This document shows positions 32,915 to 45,122 of a stretch of DNA of 64,000 bases, in pieces. The translations under genes were made by a program, and so were the position numbers. Every line of letters starts with the position of its first letter. The stretch's first letter is position 1. The DNA is from Ampelomyces quisqualis (lineage: Eukaryota > Ascomycota > Dothideomycetes > Pleosporales > Phaeosphaeriaceae). The stretch lies in contig JAGTXZ010000018.1 in assembly GCA_018398575.1 (NCBI GenBank), forward strand, positions 682,001 through 746,000. The letters are read 5' to 3'. The notes beneath the pieces were generated by a model. It made no database searches. It was not told the DNA's origin and was given only the letters and a program-made list of their open reading frames with translations.

Positions 32915-34533
32915 ATGTCGTCTACCGAGCCTACGAAAGAGCCTGCGAAAGAGCCAGCCGAGGAGACTACAGCAGAGTCCTCGGTCGCGCAGGCCCAAGT
33001 CGACGGCAGCGGCGAGCCTGCTCATGGCTCACCTCTGGCCGATACCGAGTACAAGGTTGAGGTGAAGCTGGCAGACATGCAGGCGGATCCGAACAACCCT
33101 CTGTACTCGGCCAAGTCTTTCGAGGAGCTTCAACTGTAGGTGCCGCGTGCGCACGACCGCGACCAGAACTAACCGGCGTCAGGTCCGAGGAGCTGCTCAA
33201 GGGCATCCGACACATGAACTTCCGCAAGCCTTCAAAGATCCAAGAAAAGGCCTTGCCTTTGCTCCTCATAAACCCGGCCACCAACATGATCGCTCAGTCG
33301 CAGTCTGGTACTGGCAAGACGGCAGCCTTCTCCCTCAACATCCTTTCCCGCATCGACCTCTCAAGGAACGAGCCACAAGCACTTGCTTTGGCACCGAGCC
33401 GAGAGCTTGCTCGACAGATACAAGGCGTCATCACACACATGGGCCAGTTTATGGAGGGCTTGAAGGTCATGGCTGCCATACCAGACCCAAGCCAGAGGGG
33501 TCGGTCGTTCAATGCTCATGTGCTTGTCGGCACCCCAGGAACCGTGCAAGAGCAGGTCAGGCGAAAGGCCATCAATCCCAAAGGCATCAAGATACTTGTG
33601 TTGGACGAGGCCGACAACATGCTGGACCAGCAAGGCATGGGCGAGCAATGCACACGTGTCAAAACGTGAGTCTTTCTCTGTCTACTGCTGGCAACGAACT
33701 AACTTGTTCAGGCTTCTGCCCGCCGACATCCAAACTGTCCTCTTTTCCGCAACCTTCCCACCACAAGTCATTAGCTATGCGAACCGCTTTGCGCCCAATG
33801 CGAACGTACTCACGCTAGCCCACGACGAGTTGACCATTGAGGGCATCAAGCAACTCTACATCGACATTGACCAAGACACGGACAAGTACTCGACTCTACT
33901 CAAGTTTTACGGTCTCATGACCCAGGCGTCGTCCATTATCTTTGTCAGGGTACGTAGTCAAAGGTCAATGTAACTATCAACATGCACTAACGTTTGTAGA
34001 CACGAAGGACCGCCGAAGAGCTCGAGAAGCGCATGGTTGCAGAAGGCCACAAGGTTGCGCAGTTGAGTGGTGCTCTGGAGGGTACAGACCGTGATCGTGT
34101 TATCGACCAATTCCGAACTGGTGACGCAAAAGTGCTCATTACCACTAACGTGCTTGCTCGCGGTATCGATGTCGAGTCGGTAACCATGGTTATCAACTAT
34201 GTGAGTCCTCTTTGGTATATTCTCTGCACGCATGGTACTGATAGTATACAGGACGTACCTACAATGGCCGACGGCAGGCAAGCAGACCCCGAGACCTATC
34301 TCCACCGCATTGGTCGTACCGGTCGATTCGGGCGTGTCGGTGTCGCTCTAACCTTCGTTCACGACAAGCAGAGCTGGCAGCAACTGCACGACATTGCTGA
34401 ATACTTCAAGACCGATCTTCACCCCATCGACACAAGCGACTGGGATGCGGTGGAGGATTTGATCCAGACAATTATCAAGAGCTCACGAGCGGGCAAGAGC
34501 ACACAGGAAATGACGGAGATGATCACTGGTTGA
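32915..34533 (+). CDS. DBP5: DEAD-box mRNA-export helicase Dbp5
   Basis: Five exons (32915-33135, 33183-33665, 33712-33949, 34000-34200, 34252-34533) give 474 aa. Dbp5 works at the cytoplasmic face of the nuclear pore, removing Mex67 from exported mRNA with Gle1/IP6, and acts in translation termination. All helicase motifs are visible: Q-motif region, AQSQSGTGKTAA (I), APSRELARQ (Ia), VGTPGT (Ib), LDEADNMLD (II), LFSATFP (III), IIFVRT (IV), TTNVLARGID (V) and HRIGRTGRFGR (VI). The family-typical INYDVPTMADG and QSWQQL follow. Introns are 46-51 nt, GT-AG. The Ala/Glu-rich N-terminus is family-typical. Confidence 0.96.
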
Positions 34534-35068
34534 TTTCGCGAACATGGATTACATTGAGAAGGACTGTATCTGAGAGCGAGCATATGCGAAGATCTGGCGA
34601 CTGTGACGTCTAAGATGTGAATCGCGTAAAGCGCGGCATATTGACATGAGAATGCACCCACAGCGAGAGTCTTTACAGGATGAGAAGTTCTCTCGCGGAA
34701 GGAAATATATGCACAATGAGATACCCATCAACCTATTATTCGTTTCGTCGTATACGACCACCGTGCTGTCATGATCGTCTTCTTCTCTCAGCACATTAGA
34801 AACTCGTCCTGATGGTCTGTGAGGTCTGGTTGTGATTGTGCCCCTGAAGCAATCGTGTCTACATTTCTGGCGAGTATTCGCTAACTGTTCGTAATTCATA
34901 TATCCTTGACCTCCACAGCTCATGCGTCGGAAAATTCATCTAGTATCGAAAAGCAGACTCGGCGTCGGACGTCTGGAAAGAGATATACCTCTACAGCACG
35001 CGGTGATGCACATTCATTCAGCGCCGACGCAAGCTGAACAGAAAAGAAAAAAAACAACATCTATCCCC
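34534..35068. other. convergent 3' intergenic region
   Basis: Between DBP5 and the DUF202 gene, which converge. Nothing recognised. Confidence 0.4.
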
Positions 35069-35881
35069 TCAGCTCTCAAAGGCCGTCGGCGCCGTAGCTA
35101 GAATAATTACCAAACTGCTCAATATCAACGCCCCTGCAATCACACTGACTAGCAGTATACTCCCCCTGCTCGCGGGGAACTTGCCTCTGATAACGTAATG
35201 CTGCGCCTCAAAGTATCTGTGGAACCCAATGAACAGCATAACAATGCTAATGGCAATGAACGTTGCGCCGAGCGGTTTGCCCAGATGGCGCAGGCGTGCT
35301 TGCGGGGATTGTTGTCGATGGTGTTTGTGCGAGGGATCGGAGAGCGAGGTATTGAGGCGGAAGAGTTGGGTTATGGCTATGCCGATGGAGGCGAAGGAGA
35401 GGGAGGTACGGAGCCAAGCTAGGAAAGTGCGTTCTGAGGGGACGTACGTGTTAGTACGGGGCATCAAGGTGTTTGTGACATGAGGTTGAAGGGAATATCG
35501 CGCTGATGAAAGATGTGTTGCGACCTCGTGGGGTAGTTGTAGATTTGACGTACCTAGAGCTAAATGATCCCTAGCCACGCTTCCTTTATTCTCGAGCTCC
35601 ACGCTCCCGTACTTCTCCCAGAACGCACGCCATCGCGATTGGTCTTGTTGTTCTAGGGCTGCGGCCTCATGTTGTGCGCTTCTTTGCGGGTCGGTAGCTT
35701 TCTGCAAGTTGCCGGTCATGCCCTCGTCTCCAGGGTTCTTAGGCAATGACTGTCGATCGTGCGTCGGTAACGGGGGCGAGATCGAGCCATAACTTTTCGT
35801 CGAAGAATGTAGAGGCGATATGTCGTCCGTCGATGTGGGTCCGCTTTCGGCGGCGCGTCTGCGGGCCCCGCTCTCTGCCAT
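35069..35881 (-). CDS. DUF202 three-helix membrane protein
   Basis: Two exons (35881-35554, 35433-35069) give 230 aa. The DUF202 hallmark, formed across the splice, is DHLALERTFLAWLRTSLSFA, followed by three membrane helices (about SIGIAITQLF, LGATFIAISIVMLFIGF and ILLVSVIAGALILSSLVII). The domain is shared with the membrane part of fungal VTC polyphosphate polymerase subunits and bacterial YidH-like proteins; the function of stand-alone fungal members is unknown. The N-terminal 100 residues are hydrophilic, probably cytosolic. The 120-nt intron keeps frame and has no stop, so a retained intron would insert 40 residues before the first helix. Confidence 0.85.
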   Translation of the reverse strand: MAESGARRRAAESGPTSTDDISPLHSSTKSYGSISPPLPTHDRQSLPKNPGDEGMTGNLQKATDPQRSAQHEAAALEQQDQSRWRAFWEKYGSVELENKGSVARDHLALGTSNLQLPHEVATHLSSARYSLQPHVTNTLMPRTNTYVPSERTFLAWLRTSLSFASIGIAITQLFRLNTSLSDPSHKHHRQQSPQARLRHLGKPLGATFIAISIVMLFIGFHRYFEAQHYVIRGKFPASRGSILLVSVIAGALILSSLVIILATAPTAFES

Positions 35882-36466
35882 GGCCCTTGATGGCGTTGGT
35901 GTGTATATATGTACTATCCTAGAGGGAGGATATCGAGTCCCGGCAGCTTGGCTCAGTGTACTTGTCTACTTACAGGCACCATCAATCAAGCGCACAACGG
36001 CTCACAATTACACCGGCAACGCCAGACCTTCGCAAAATGCTCAAGATTGTGGTGTGAGAGGCATTGCGCAGGAAACGTGATTACGCGTGGATTAGTAAGA
36101 GGTGTAGGAAGGGCTCGCGTATGGAAACAGGGTATTTCATCGAGGCTAAGATCGGGTCGAGGCTATGGCACCATGCAGCCCTAGGCAATGATGCTCCATA
36201 AGTCTGCGAAACCAAGGTACAGTGGGGAAACATCGCATAGAACTGAGCACGCTGTTGCAGATACATGACAATATACTATTTGGATATCCTAAAAATTTAC
36301 TGGTGCAACCCTTAAGCTGCATGTACGCCCTATGTGGTACATTTGATCAAACATCAATCGCTCAACATGCCGTTGAAACTAAATTTGCCAATGAACGCCG
36401 CCGGTGGTCGCCGGTCTGTAACAGACTATCGCTTTCGTGAGAATAAAAGCAAGCGCCCATGAGGCC
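35882..36466. other. intergenic
   Basis: 5' region of the DUF202 gene and 3' region of MNN9. No gene supported. Confidence 0.4.
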
Positions 36467-37627
36467 TTACTCATTGTAATGGTAGACCTGCAAGTATTGT
36501 CAGCAATGTAAGACCATGATCAGCAGAGGTGTTGTTTCTACCAGGTAGTTTGGCAGGCCATAGCTCTCCCAATTCAAACGATTTGCCATTTTAGCAAATC
36601 CCTCCGTCTCGATGAGATGGTAAAACGGAAACGGTGGGAACATGGCGCCATCTCGGTGTACCTCTGCTTTCACAAGTAGTGTGGCACCACCCACACCATC
36701 GAGCTTGATCTTCGCACTGGGATCTGCAGACTTGTCATACATCTTGGCCATCAAGCTCCGGTATGTCGGCATTTCTGCATAACCCTCTAGCAGAATGTCA
36801 TCTTTGCCCATCTTTGCGCCCAGCTCTTTTGCGGTCGGGCTGTCAATCCAATTGTTGTAGTCGTATTCGCGGATGTCATCGGCCTTCTTGTCCTCGTTGT
36901 AGTACCTCTGAAAGCAGTTGGGTACAATAATCGGCACATCGTACCCAGCGAGATCTTGGATCAGAGTCGCAGGGGTCTCGACAATGTCGGCATCCATCCA
37001 CAGGACCCAGGACGTGGTTGGACCCATGGTTGTGAACAGTAGCGAGTTGCGCGCTTTCGCCATAGCTGCTCGGCGTGCCTTTTGGTTTTCCATCTTGTGC
37101 CGCTCTGCCTCGTCTTGGCTTTGAAGTGGATTCTCCGTGTCCTGGCGCAGGATCGTTACGGCAGCGAAGCGCCTGCTCTTTGGGCCCGATTGTGTCTTGG
37201 TGACTTGCGCCTGTAGCGCCGCGTACGCCACGTTGCCCTCCTTCGTCTTCGGTATTATGAAACCTAGGGAGATGAGGCCGTGCGGGTAGCTGAGCTTAGC
37301 CAGATTGTCCCAGTACTCCTGGTAGAAACGTGCCATGGGCGTGAGGATCAGCACCGTCTCCTCATTCTCCACTGGTGTCCGCGATGTGGTCAGGTTATTC
37401 ATGTAGTAGTGCACGACCGGCGGAGCTTGATGTGGCGCATTTGCCTTTGACTTGCGGAAGGGCAGCGATGGCGGGGAGAGCGCGTTCGTTGCAGTATCGC
37501 CCTGCCCGCGACTCTTGCCAATGGCAGGTGCATCGCCGCCGGAGAAAAAGAACAGGAAGAAGCCTATGCACAGAATGCCGGCGAGGACGATGGTAATGGG
37601 GTTCGAGCGCCGAAAGGAGCGTGACAT
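36467..37627 (-). CDS. MNN9: Golgi mannan polymerase subunit Mnn9 (Anp1 family, GT62)
   Basis: Two exons (37627-36542, 36487-36467) give 368 aa; the last exon encodes only VYHYNE. Mnn9 works in the cis-Golgi in the M-Pol complexes, extending alpha-1,6-mannose backbones on N-glycans. It is a type II membrane protein: short basic cytosolic start MSRSFRRSNP, then an anchor (ITIVLAGILCIGFFLFFF), then the catalytic domain. Visible signatures are ETVLILTPMARF, ARNSLLFTT, the metal-binding WMDADIVETP and PFYHLIETEGFAKMA. An upstream ATG (37645) would add six residues; 37627 is chosen because MSRSF matches family starts. Confidence 0.93.
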
Positions 37628-38176
37628 GCTGGCGAGACGGGACACTAGAGATAGGAAAGAAGGCGAACCGCGGTTGCCAGAGTCGGAGCGTCTATAAAAG
37701 GTGCATCAGAAGCGAAGCGCGAAGTGATGGTGAGGATGACCGTCCTGGCGTCGGCGCAAGGAGGTGGGAGACGTGGCCAAACTGGCGTCGCAAGTGCCGT
37801 CAGCAGTCGCGGATACGCACAAGAGCCGTTGAGTTGCAGCCTGGAAGCACGCAAAGAGTACAATTGGCTTGTGCTTGGACGCAGATGTCAGGAGTGGATG
37901 CCTCTACACGTCCTAGTGTGCCGTCCATTGCCCTTGCGTGGACCGTCTGGACGTTGGTGCGGCTCTTGGCTTACTCATCCGTAGATTTCGACTAGTGGTA
38001 ATATATTGACTTCGTGCAAACTCTCAGCAGTCGCCAGTCGACACGCACCCACATGGTTCGCACAAACACCCACGTCCCGCTACACAGAATACTCGACGAG
38101 ACCATCTGCAGGAACTTGTCCTATTGAGCCTGCACATAGTTGATTCACAGGCCTCTGAAGACAGCTATCCTCTTGC
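37628..38176. other. divergent promoter region
   Basis: 549 bp between MNN9 and the plus-strand gene at 38177. No coding region supported. Confidence 0.4.
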
Positions 38177-40044
38177 ATGCCCTCGAGGCTTCATGCGCTG
38201 TCTGGTCTGAGAGGTCACCATCTTCTGCGCTGCCCCGGACCAGCAGCGCGACAGACAACATGGCCGATCAAGCTCCAACCGATCCTTGGATTCGGCCCCC
38301 TACAATGGCAGTTGCAGAGAGCCTCACACTCGATGCCATCTCGCCCGCAGCCACTGGTGAGACGTGTTGCTTCTCCACCTGTACCGGCCACTGGGAACAA
38401 TCACTCGCAATTGATGCAAGACTTCAATAGCGCCATCCTGATCCCGAGCTCGGTCAAGGACATTGTGGGTATGCCCCACTACACCCTCGTTTCGCGTCAC
38501 AACTGATCGGATAGCAACCTGCTGAGTTGATACAACACATCCATCCCGTTGCACATAGTCACATCGCTCGAGACACATTCTGCATTGTCCTTGTCACTCC
38601 GGCTTTTTCTACTTGGCTACTTAGCAACCATGCCTTTCTCTCGAATGTCGTCCATCGCGCATATACCGAGGCTCTGGACAGCAAAGCTTCGCCCATCACC
38701 GTGGAAGTACTATGTGCTGTGGTGGACAAGCTCCCCGCAGGTCGTACATTGAAGGCGGGCGCTACTATCCATCAAGAACTCGCACGTTATACCAAAGAGA
38801 TGCCGAATTTCGGAACAGGTTACGAAGGAGTCGCGTTCACAACACTTCCTGCTGCAGCTTCGGTGCCGTCAACCTCCCCACGATCGCTTGACAGGGGTGC
38901 CATTGACTTCATTCTTCCCGTATATACCCCATCGTCCAAGCCACACCAGGATGTTTGGCAGGTACCCTTGGCAAATACAGTGTTTCAGACTGGTTCCCCC
39001 ACGACCATGGTTTTGACAAGGTGGACGTTGAATTCAGAGGGGAAATCATTTCACTTGCAGCACAGGGAGGACATAAGTCATCACGGCGTCGCTATGTCCA
39101 CTTCCGTCATTCATCGTGATTGGTCATCGGCCCTCCAGGTCCCGCTCATACCTTTGACCTATCCACGACTAGTCAAAGGCGCCATGGGTAACATCATTCG
39201 CCGCGTGGTTGGGCCTGAAAAAACAGAGATGACTGCATCGGCAGAGCTTGAGAAGAGTGTGCCCCAGTTCTTCAAGGCTCGTGGAGAGCCACCACAGCCG
39301 ACTACAGTTTGGGCTCTTGTCATCCCTCGGAAGCAGAATTTTGCGCTTCGAAAGCATACGTACAGAGTCCTTGATCGACAACTTCAGCGAAAGGAGACCG
39401 CACCAGAAGAGTTGTGGGCACGCCTTTGGGAAGATCAGCGGGGCGACTGGAATAGAATCATTCCGAGGGCACTGGCGAGAGGAGCGCATCTGCACCGTGT
39501 TCTCAGTGGAGGAGGTGGGTGGGGCCAAAAGGCAGGCCTTCTTTCGTTGGATCCGGTCCCTGTGAGCGAGGAAATGCCCATACGTACGGAAGACGCGACC
39601 AGCTCCTTCGATGGTCCGGGTGACCTTTCGTCGGCCCTTACGCCTGTTGTGAAGGATGGTGATGCGATACAATTCTTCATTCCAGTGACTTCGCCCCGCC
39701 AAGCAGAAGATTATGCAGGGCTTGAGACGCTGAAAGCACTGCCAACTCAGGGGTCTCTAGGATGGGAATTTGGCACTATCCCAAGCACAATCGATTCAAT
39801 ACCAGGGGGCTCGTGGCAACACACCGAATCAACTCCCAAATACATCGCCGTATTTAAGAAATGCTTTGGTGTTCTGGCTGAGGGCGGGCTGACACTTAGT
39901 CGACGTCGTGCCGACAAGCCATCGGCCCCGTTTCATGCTTACATGACCTCTATGATCGACGCTCCCTACACACGGTTTTGGAGTGTTGAAGTGGCAGGTC
40001 AGCATGACCCAACTCGCACTGTATGTGAGCACGTGGAAGAATAA
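38177..40044 (+). CDS. large fungal protein with probable mitochondrial targeting
   Basis: Two exons (38177-38464, 38515-40044) joined in phase 0 by a 50-nt intron (GTGGGT donor) give 605 aa. The first 60 residues are rich in Arg, Leu and Pro with almost no acidic residues (MPSRLHALSGLRGHHLLR), as in mitochondrial presequences. The body is globular-looking, with recurring features such as VPLANTVFQTG, FTTLPAAASVP, TLSRRRADKP and a C-terminal DAPYTRFWSVEVAGQ. I do not recognise a named domain. It looks like a conserved fungal gene rather than an orphan because of its even composition, but that is an impression. No transmembrane helix is obvious. Mitochondrial location is inference. Confidence 0.75.
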
Positions 40045-40124
40045 TAATTCAGCGAGGCGTGATCTAATTCTCGGGCTAGTTTGAGTACAGTTGGCTACAC
40101 GAATCTAAGAATTATTTGACAGAG

Positions 40125-41561
40125 ATGGACAATGGAACTGAAGTCCGATCGCCAGACTCTAGCATCATTCCAGATGATGGTATGAAGGCCACACCACGCA
40201 TGCCCAGCATCCGACAAGTGAGCGTGGGGGCGGATGTCAGCAGAGCGGAAAAGACGTTCTACAGGCCGTTCGCAAATCAAGATTCAGATATCGGTTCCAT
40301 TGCCAGATCATGCATGTCTAACACTCGACAAGTGACTGCGCAGGCTGATACTACCAAAAATACCGCCACACGGTCATTGCGGCAATCGTTTGCATCTCAA
40401 CCTGCCGCGGTCGATATTAACGATAGAGCAGACCTTCGCTCTCTTGCGGTGTACGTCCGTAGAGTTGCGTCACATGGAGCGCTCGAGTCAACATGGGCTC
40501 GTGAGAAGTTGCAGCACATAATGCATGCCGTTTATAACTTGACTGAGGAGCTGCGAGATGTGCGACGCATTCTCCGCCTGAGCCAGCGGCGTCTTTACAA
40601 GGAGGTTGGATTCACCAGATCACTCTCGCCGTATCTGCCACAAATCGGGAATGAGGGTGACTCTAAATTTCGAAAGGTACGAACATCGGTTCAAAGCGGT
40701 GATTTGGCAGGTTGCCATAATGTTCCGGTCAAAGAGTCGGAGAATTTCTCCGGAAAAGCCCTTCCGATCCGCCAGTATGTGAGCAAAACATCATCACTTC
40801 CCATCCGGCAGTTCGTCAGTAAGGCGTCTGAGCTACGGGAATACTATGACCTACAACGTAGTGATCGAGTGACGAGGATCATACACGTTGCTAATAAGTC
40901 TGCTTTCGAGGTGTATGGCTTACACGTTGCGCTTCGCTTGCAATTGGGAAGAGTGATCATGTATGGAAAAAAGCAAGATTGCGCACCCAAGGTTACGATC
41001 AGGAGACTGGAGGCTTGTCTCATTACGCTTCGAGCATTTGGCGAGGTATTGTACAGCGGCACGACCTTGTCGTCTGCAGCACGCGTTCGAAAGAAGCTCA
41101 CGGGAATTGAACTTCAAAACCCTATCCAACGTTTCCTAGTTCGAAGTATCGACCCAGGTGCCCAGCTCCGTGGACGCACATCTCGACGCGCAGCAGATAG
41201 TTGCACGCTCCGCGTCCGTCACCTCAGAAATCGAGTGATTAGGAAGACTGTCTCTCGAGCTGTTCGTCTGAGGTTTGCAACGCGACGTGCGATTCGCTGC
41301 CACACATCAACCCCTCGCACACTTCCGGCACGACCTGTTCAGAAGGTCCGGGCAAACTGGCAAAGGAGACAAGCTAGATCTTGGAGAAGAGTTCAGAGCT
41401 TGGCGAAGAAGGAGAGCAATAGCAGATCGGGCTTGGTGCAAACGGTGAGCTCGTGGCTTGGCGCATCCCTTGTATCTACAAAAGCAGCAGCGCCCGTGGC
41501 TGCAAGAAGAAGAAGAAGGCCCTTTGGCAGCAGAGTATTCCGAAGTGTGGAAGAGGAGTAA
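40125..41561 (+). CDS. Arg-rich protein of unknown function
   Basis: A single-exon ORF of 478 aa from the ATG at 40125. The first 110 residues are Ser/Thr-rich and low in order. The middle has helical stretches (WAREKLQHIMHAVYNLTEEL) and an imperfect tandem motif, LPIRQYVSK and LPIRQFVSK, 16 residues apart. The last 150 residues are very basic (many R, RR and RRR runs, ending ARRRRRPFGSRVF), fitting nucleic-acid binding or nucleolar location. No family is recognised. It lies 80 bp after the previous gene and in the same direction, but nothing indicates shared transcription. It may be lineage-restricted. Confidence 0.65.
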   Translation: MDNGTEVRSPDSSIIPDDGMKATPRMPSIRQVSVGADVSRAEKTFYRPFANQDSDIGSIARSCMSNTRQVTAQADTTKNTATRSLRQSFASQPAAVDINDRADLRSLAVYVRRVASHGALESTWAREKLQHIMHAVYNLTEELRDVRRILRLSQRRLYKEVGFTRSLSPYLPQIGNEGDSKFRKVRTSVQSGDLAGCHNVPVKESENFSGKALPIRQYVSKTSSLPIRQFVSKASELREYYDLQRSDRVTRIIHVANKSAFEVYGLHVALRLQLGRVIMYGKKQDCAPKVTIRRLEACLITLRAFGEVLYSGTTLSSAARVRKKLTGIELQNPIQRFLVRSIDPGAQLRGRTSRRAADSCTLRVRHLRNRVIRKTVSRAVRLRFATRRAIRCHTSTPRTLPARPVQKVRANWQRRQARSWRRVQSLAKKESNSRSGLVQTVSSWLGASLVSTKAAAPVAARRRRRPFGSRVFRSVEEE

Positions 41562-42719
41562 TTTAAGTTCCATTTAAATACAATTATCATGCATCCATAG
41601 ATGTGGTCCTCGTGCTACACCTGTACCGCTAGTGCTGCTTACATAAGAGTCCCGACCCAAACTCTCAGAATCATCTAATTGGTCAGCCCACCTTCACCCT
41701 CGTTCCTGTACTAACTTCTCAGAATCTCACTGTGAAAGTATTGGGATTATACGATCAAAGATGGATGAAATCATATATGTTGAACCTTACTTCCCTGAAA
41801 GTGTACAACATCTCATCACTACAGGCAGCTGCCACTACATCGGGCTTGTCGATGACACAACGGTCCTGAAGTACCCGCACGTTGAGGGCCGATGTGGTCA
41901 AGCCTGAGTGATGGACATAAAGGCGTTCATGAACTCGTGTTCTATCGCGCACAAGTGGAAAGTCACTGCTCAAAGTGTGGAGGCGGCATAGCTTGGGCGA
42001 TGCGCTTTGCGCCCCTGGCGCTCGGCTTCGTTGGTTCGTGCAGGCCTCTCTACATCCTGCGCTAGCCCTTATATAGGCTAGCTTGTGCTGCGCGCAGCAG
42101 AAGAGTTGTTTGCACCGAGTACAGGAAGAACAGGAGTATTCTTTCCAGATGGCGGCGTTATTACCATGACATGCATGGAGGTGTGGCTGGCGTGCTTGAC
42201 AAGCTGAGCCTCACTTTTCCCTGCCTCTCAGCATTACACATGATAGCATTATAGACAAAAGATCAGATGAACATGGTCAGATCGATCATCAAATCGTCGC
42301 GTGTGAGAAGAAGCTTGCATAGGCCTGCAAAGACTGTTTTATTCGGGCGCGTGGGGTTTCAAGATAGATTTGCTTGAGTATGACAAATTCGCAAAAACAA
42401 GGGCAGAGAAAATTCTGTCCTCGTTTCAGGATGATGTGAGGATAAGACTTCTGTAAGATGACCGTGGCGTTCCACAATCCGTGTCTCTGTCTGGGATAGA
42501 GTGGTGGAGTTCCGTGCAAAGGCGCATGGGCCTGGTGTTCCTGCCTCGAAGCGGTATGGTGCATGATGCGAGACATCCGGCACGGGCATGGTCGACGCGA
42601 CGCGACTTGCAGCTTCCTGCCACGAAGCTGCTCCCATGTTCTCCCTCTTCGTTACTTGAATGTCAATCAACTCCTGACCCTCAAATATTTCGCGGCCTTC
42701 AGGACAATTCCTCGTCATA
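41562..42719. other. intergenic, promoter of homeodomain gene
   Basis: About 1.16 kb without a supported gene. A small inverted repeat GCTAGCC/GGCTAGC flanks a TATATA core near 42062-42083. Confidence 0.4.
42062..42083. promoter_or_regulatory. 7-bp inverted repeat around TATATA
   Basis: GCTAGCC and GGCTAGC flank cttatata, about 640 bp upstream of the homeodomain gene. Could be a binding site; chance is not excluded. Confidence 0.25.
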
Positions 42720-44671
42720 ATGTCCCGCTCTTCGCCACTCCCAGCATACTCATCGCCCGCGATTGGCAAGCGCGATGTGCCGCCGCCTAGCACTACAGGT
42801 GCTCTTGCCTTCCTGGTGCATTCACAAGAGACCGTGGCAAACAAGATGCCGCCGGACGTCGACAACAAAGCTTTGGCTAGGCAGAGAAGACGCCGTACCA
42901 GGTATATTGCAACATCTCCATGCTTTTCTTCCATCTCGACCATGTTGATATGGCTCGCTTGCGACGCGTTCCTAGTCGGCGCGATGCGATGAGGCCAGCA
43001 CGTGCCCAACATCATCCCGCAAATGACCCCACCATCTCGCAGGCCACCCACTGACCACGTCATCGCAGCAAGGAAGATGAAGACATCCTTAAAGCAGAGT
43101 ACCAGAAGAACCCCAAGCCTGATAAGGCGGCGCGTCTAGAAATAATCGCCAAAGTCGCACTTGGCGAGAAGGAAGTCCAGGTATTTCACGATTTTCCTTA
43201 GTCACGAGTGTGCTGGCACTAACGTCACTAGATCTGGTTTCAGAACCGCAGGCAAAACGACAGACGCCGCTCACGGCCTCTCGAGCCATCTTCCTCTGCA
43301 TCGCTCATGTCGTCGTCCTCCAACATGTCTGATCCACCCACCGAGGAGGAGTCCCATGTGCGCGACCTTGGCAACGAGCCAATAGAGAGAGAACTCGAGC
43401 AATGCGCCAAGTCCGATCGCCCAGCAACACCCGAACTCACCTCAGACGTGACGCTACCCGAATCGCGTCCTGCAGAGACTCCTGCCGTCGACAAGTCCGA
43501 ATCGCAACCCGCGACGGAATCAACAGCGGAAGCCTCTATCGATCCCGACACCGCCGAAACTGCGCCGACCGAGGCTACCGTCCAGCAACCAGCGCCGTCC
43601 TCTCAAGGTGCTTCGCAACCACGCACATCATGGATCTCGAACAGGCGAAGCGCGTCGTTTGTGCGACACAGCGAGGACTACGCCCCTGAAGTCATCACCT
43701 TTCCTAATGCGCCTACGAAGCCAGCCGAGTCACCCAATCATGAAGAGCCGTTGTCAATCACGCGTTCATTGAAGCGCGTCCACTCCTTCGTGCGATTACG
43801 CACCAATGAGGATGGCACTGCCCGTATCGTCACAGATCTCGACAAGACCCCCTCACCTCCACACCTCAAGACGGACCCGGCAGCTTTCTCTCGCGCTGCT
43901 GCTGGACTTCGCCGGAGCTACAGCGCGGCTGGATTGAACGACCGACTGGCTGCTGCTGCTGCTGCACGGGGAGAGCCAAGCCCCAAGGTGGCCCGGACAT
44001 CTTCGAACATCGGACGGAGTAGGGACTCGCGAGCTTGGGAGTTTTGGTGCGATCCGGACAGCCGGTCCACGACTAGCCTCACAACACGCGCCGAGCAGGA
44101 AGGAAGTGGAAGTGCTGCAGACGCTATCGGCATACTGCGTGCAAACAGGAAGATCTTAGCCCAGAATCAAGCGCGTCAAAACACGCCGATCATCTCGCGA
44201 CACAGCTCGCACAAAGTGCTTGGAAGTCCAGCTGTGAAGAAGTCGCGTGGCTCCATGCAGCGCGCTTCTACCATTAGCGGACGCTTCTCCACCTCGAACA
44301 AGGAGTACAAGAAGTTGGGCGATGATACCGAGTCCGATGACTACCTGCAGACAGAGAGCGACAAGGAGAACTGGGAGCCAGAAGTCACGCCCGCAGCGCG
44401 TCGATACCAAATCTCAACACCTCCCGCCGCTCGACGCGCCCGCCAGATACTTGGAGAGAACACAGATGTCATGTCGCAGACTGGAAGTCTTGGTGCGATG
44501 CTGGCACGCGACAAGGGCAAGGGCAGCAAAGGCATCATCGACCCCGAGCAAGACGATGAGCTGAGATCGTTCATGGGAGGTGACAACATGAGTGCACGCA
44601 GCATGGGTTCCGCAGAAGAAGCTGGCTGTGTTGAAGGCTTGTTGAAACTCAGTCAAGGCCAGTGGAGATAG
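42720..44671 (+). CDS. homeodomain transcription factor (Yox1/Yhp1-like class)
   Basis: Three exons (42720-42901, 43069-43180, 43232-44671) give 577 aa. Both introns lie inside the homeodomain and splicing restores it: RQRRRRTSKEDEDILKAEYQ, then KEVQIWFQNRRQNDRRR with W48, F49, Q50, N51 and R53 of the recognition helix. The homeodomain sits at about residues 50-115. The remaining 460 residues are disordered, rich in Ser, Pro, Thr and Glu, with several SP/TP sites and a short conserved-looking NRRSASFVR. Fungal proteins of this layout act in nuclear control of cell cycle or development. The Yox1 comparison is by layout only. Confidence 0.88.
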
Positions 44672-45122
44672 GACTGTGGAGGTCTACAGCGATATGTAGG
44701 ACGTGATACACAGCATCGCTAGCACCAGTATTCTTACATTTGTATCAACGCATTTCGAGCGGGGTTGGGGTGTTCAACTGGTTGGGTTAGCCGCAAGGCT
44801 TGAAAAGAACTATGGTGTTTTGGATGCATTGATATTGGGACAGCATAGTTGGACGCAAGAGTAACGATGACTACAATTACAGAATTTCACAAACTGGCCT
44901 CTGCACGATCGTTTTCTTCTTGGCTGTGCGGTGAAAGGAAACAGAGTCAGCCGCTAACCCCTGAAAAGGTGAGAGAAGAGGCAGATGCGGGATTTTGATG
45001 CGATTAAGCAGTGTGGAAGTAAAAGACAGAAAGACCAGTGATTCAATCAGCGAACAAGACAACCAAATCCGAAAGAAAGAAGGAGTGAACCAAAAACAAT
45101 CCCAAGGTGCTGCTAGGCACTC
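44672..45122. other. intergenic
   Basis: 3' region of the homeodomain gene, leading into the 3' end of the Argonaute relic. No gene supported. Confidence 0.4.

Noticed and set aside
35940..36060. tRNA-like box A (TGGCTCAGT) near 35949
   Set aside because: No matching box B or cloverleaf could be drawn downstream.
42062..42083. Inverted repeat as a terminator or transposon end
   Set aside because: Only 7-bp arms and no partner copy; kept only as a weak possible binding site.
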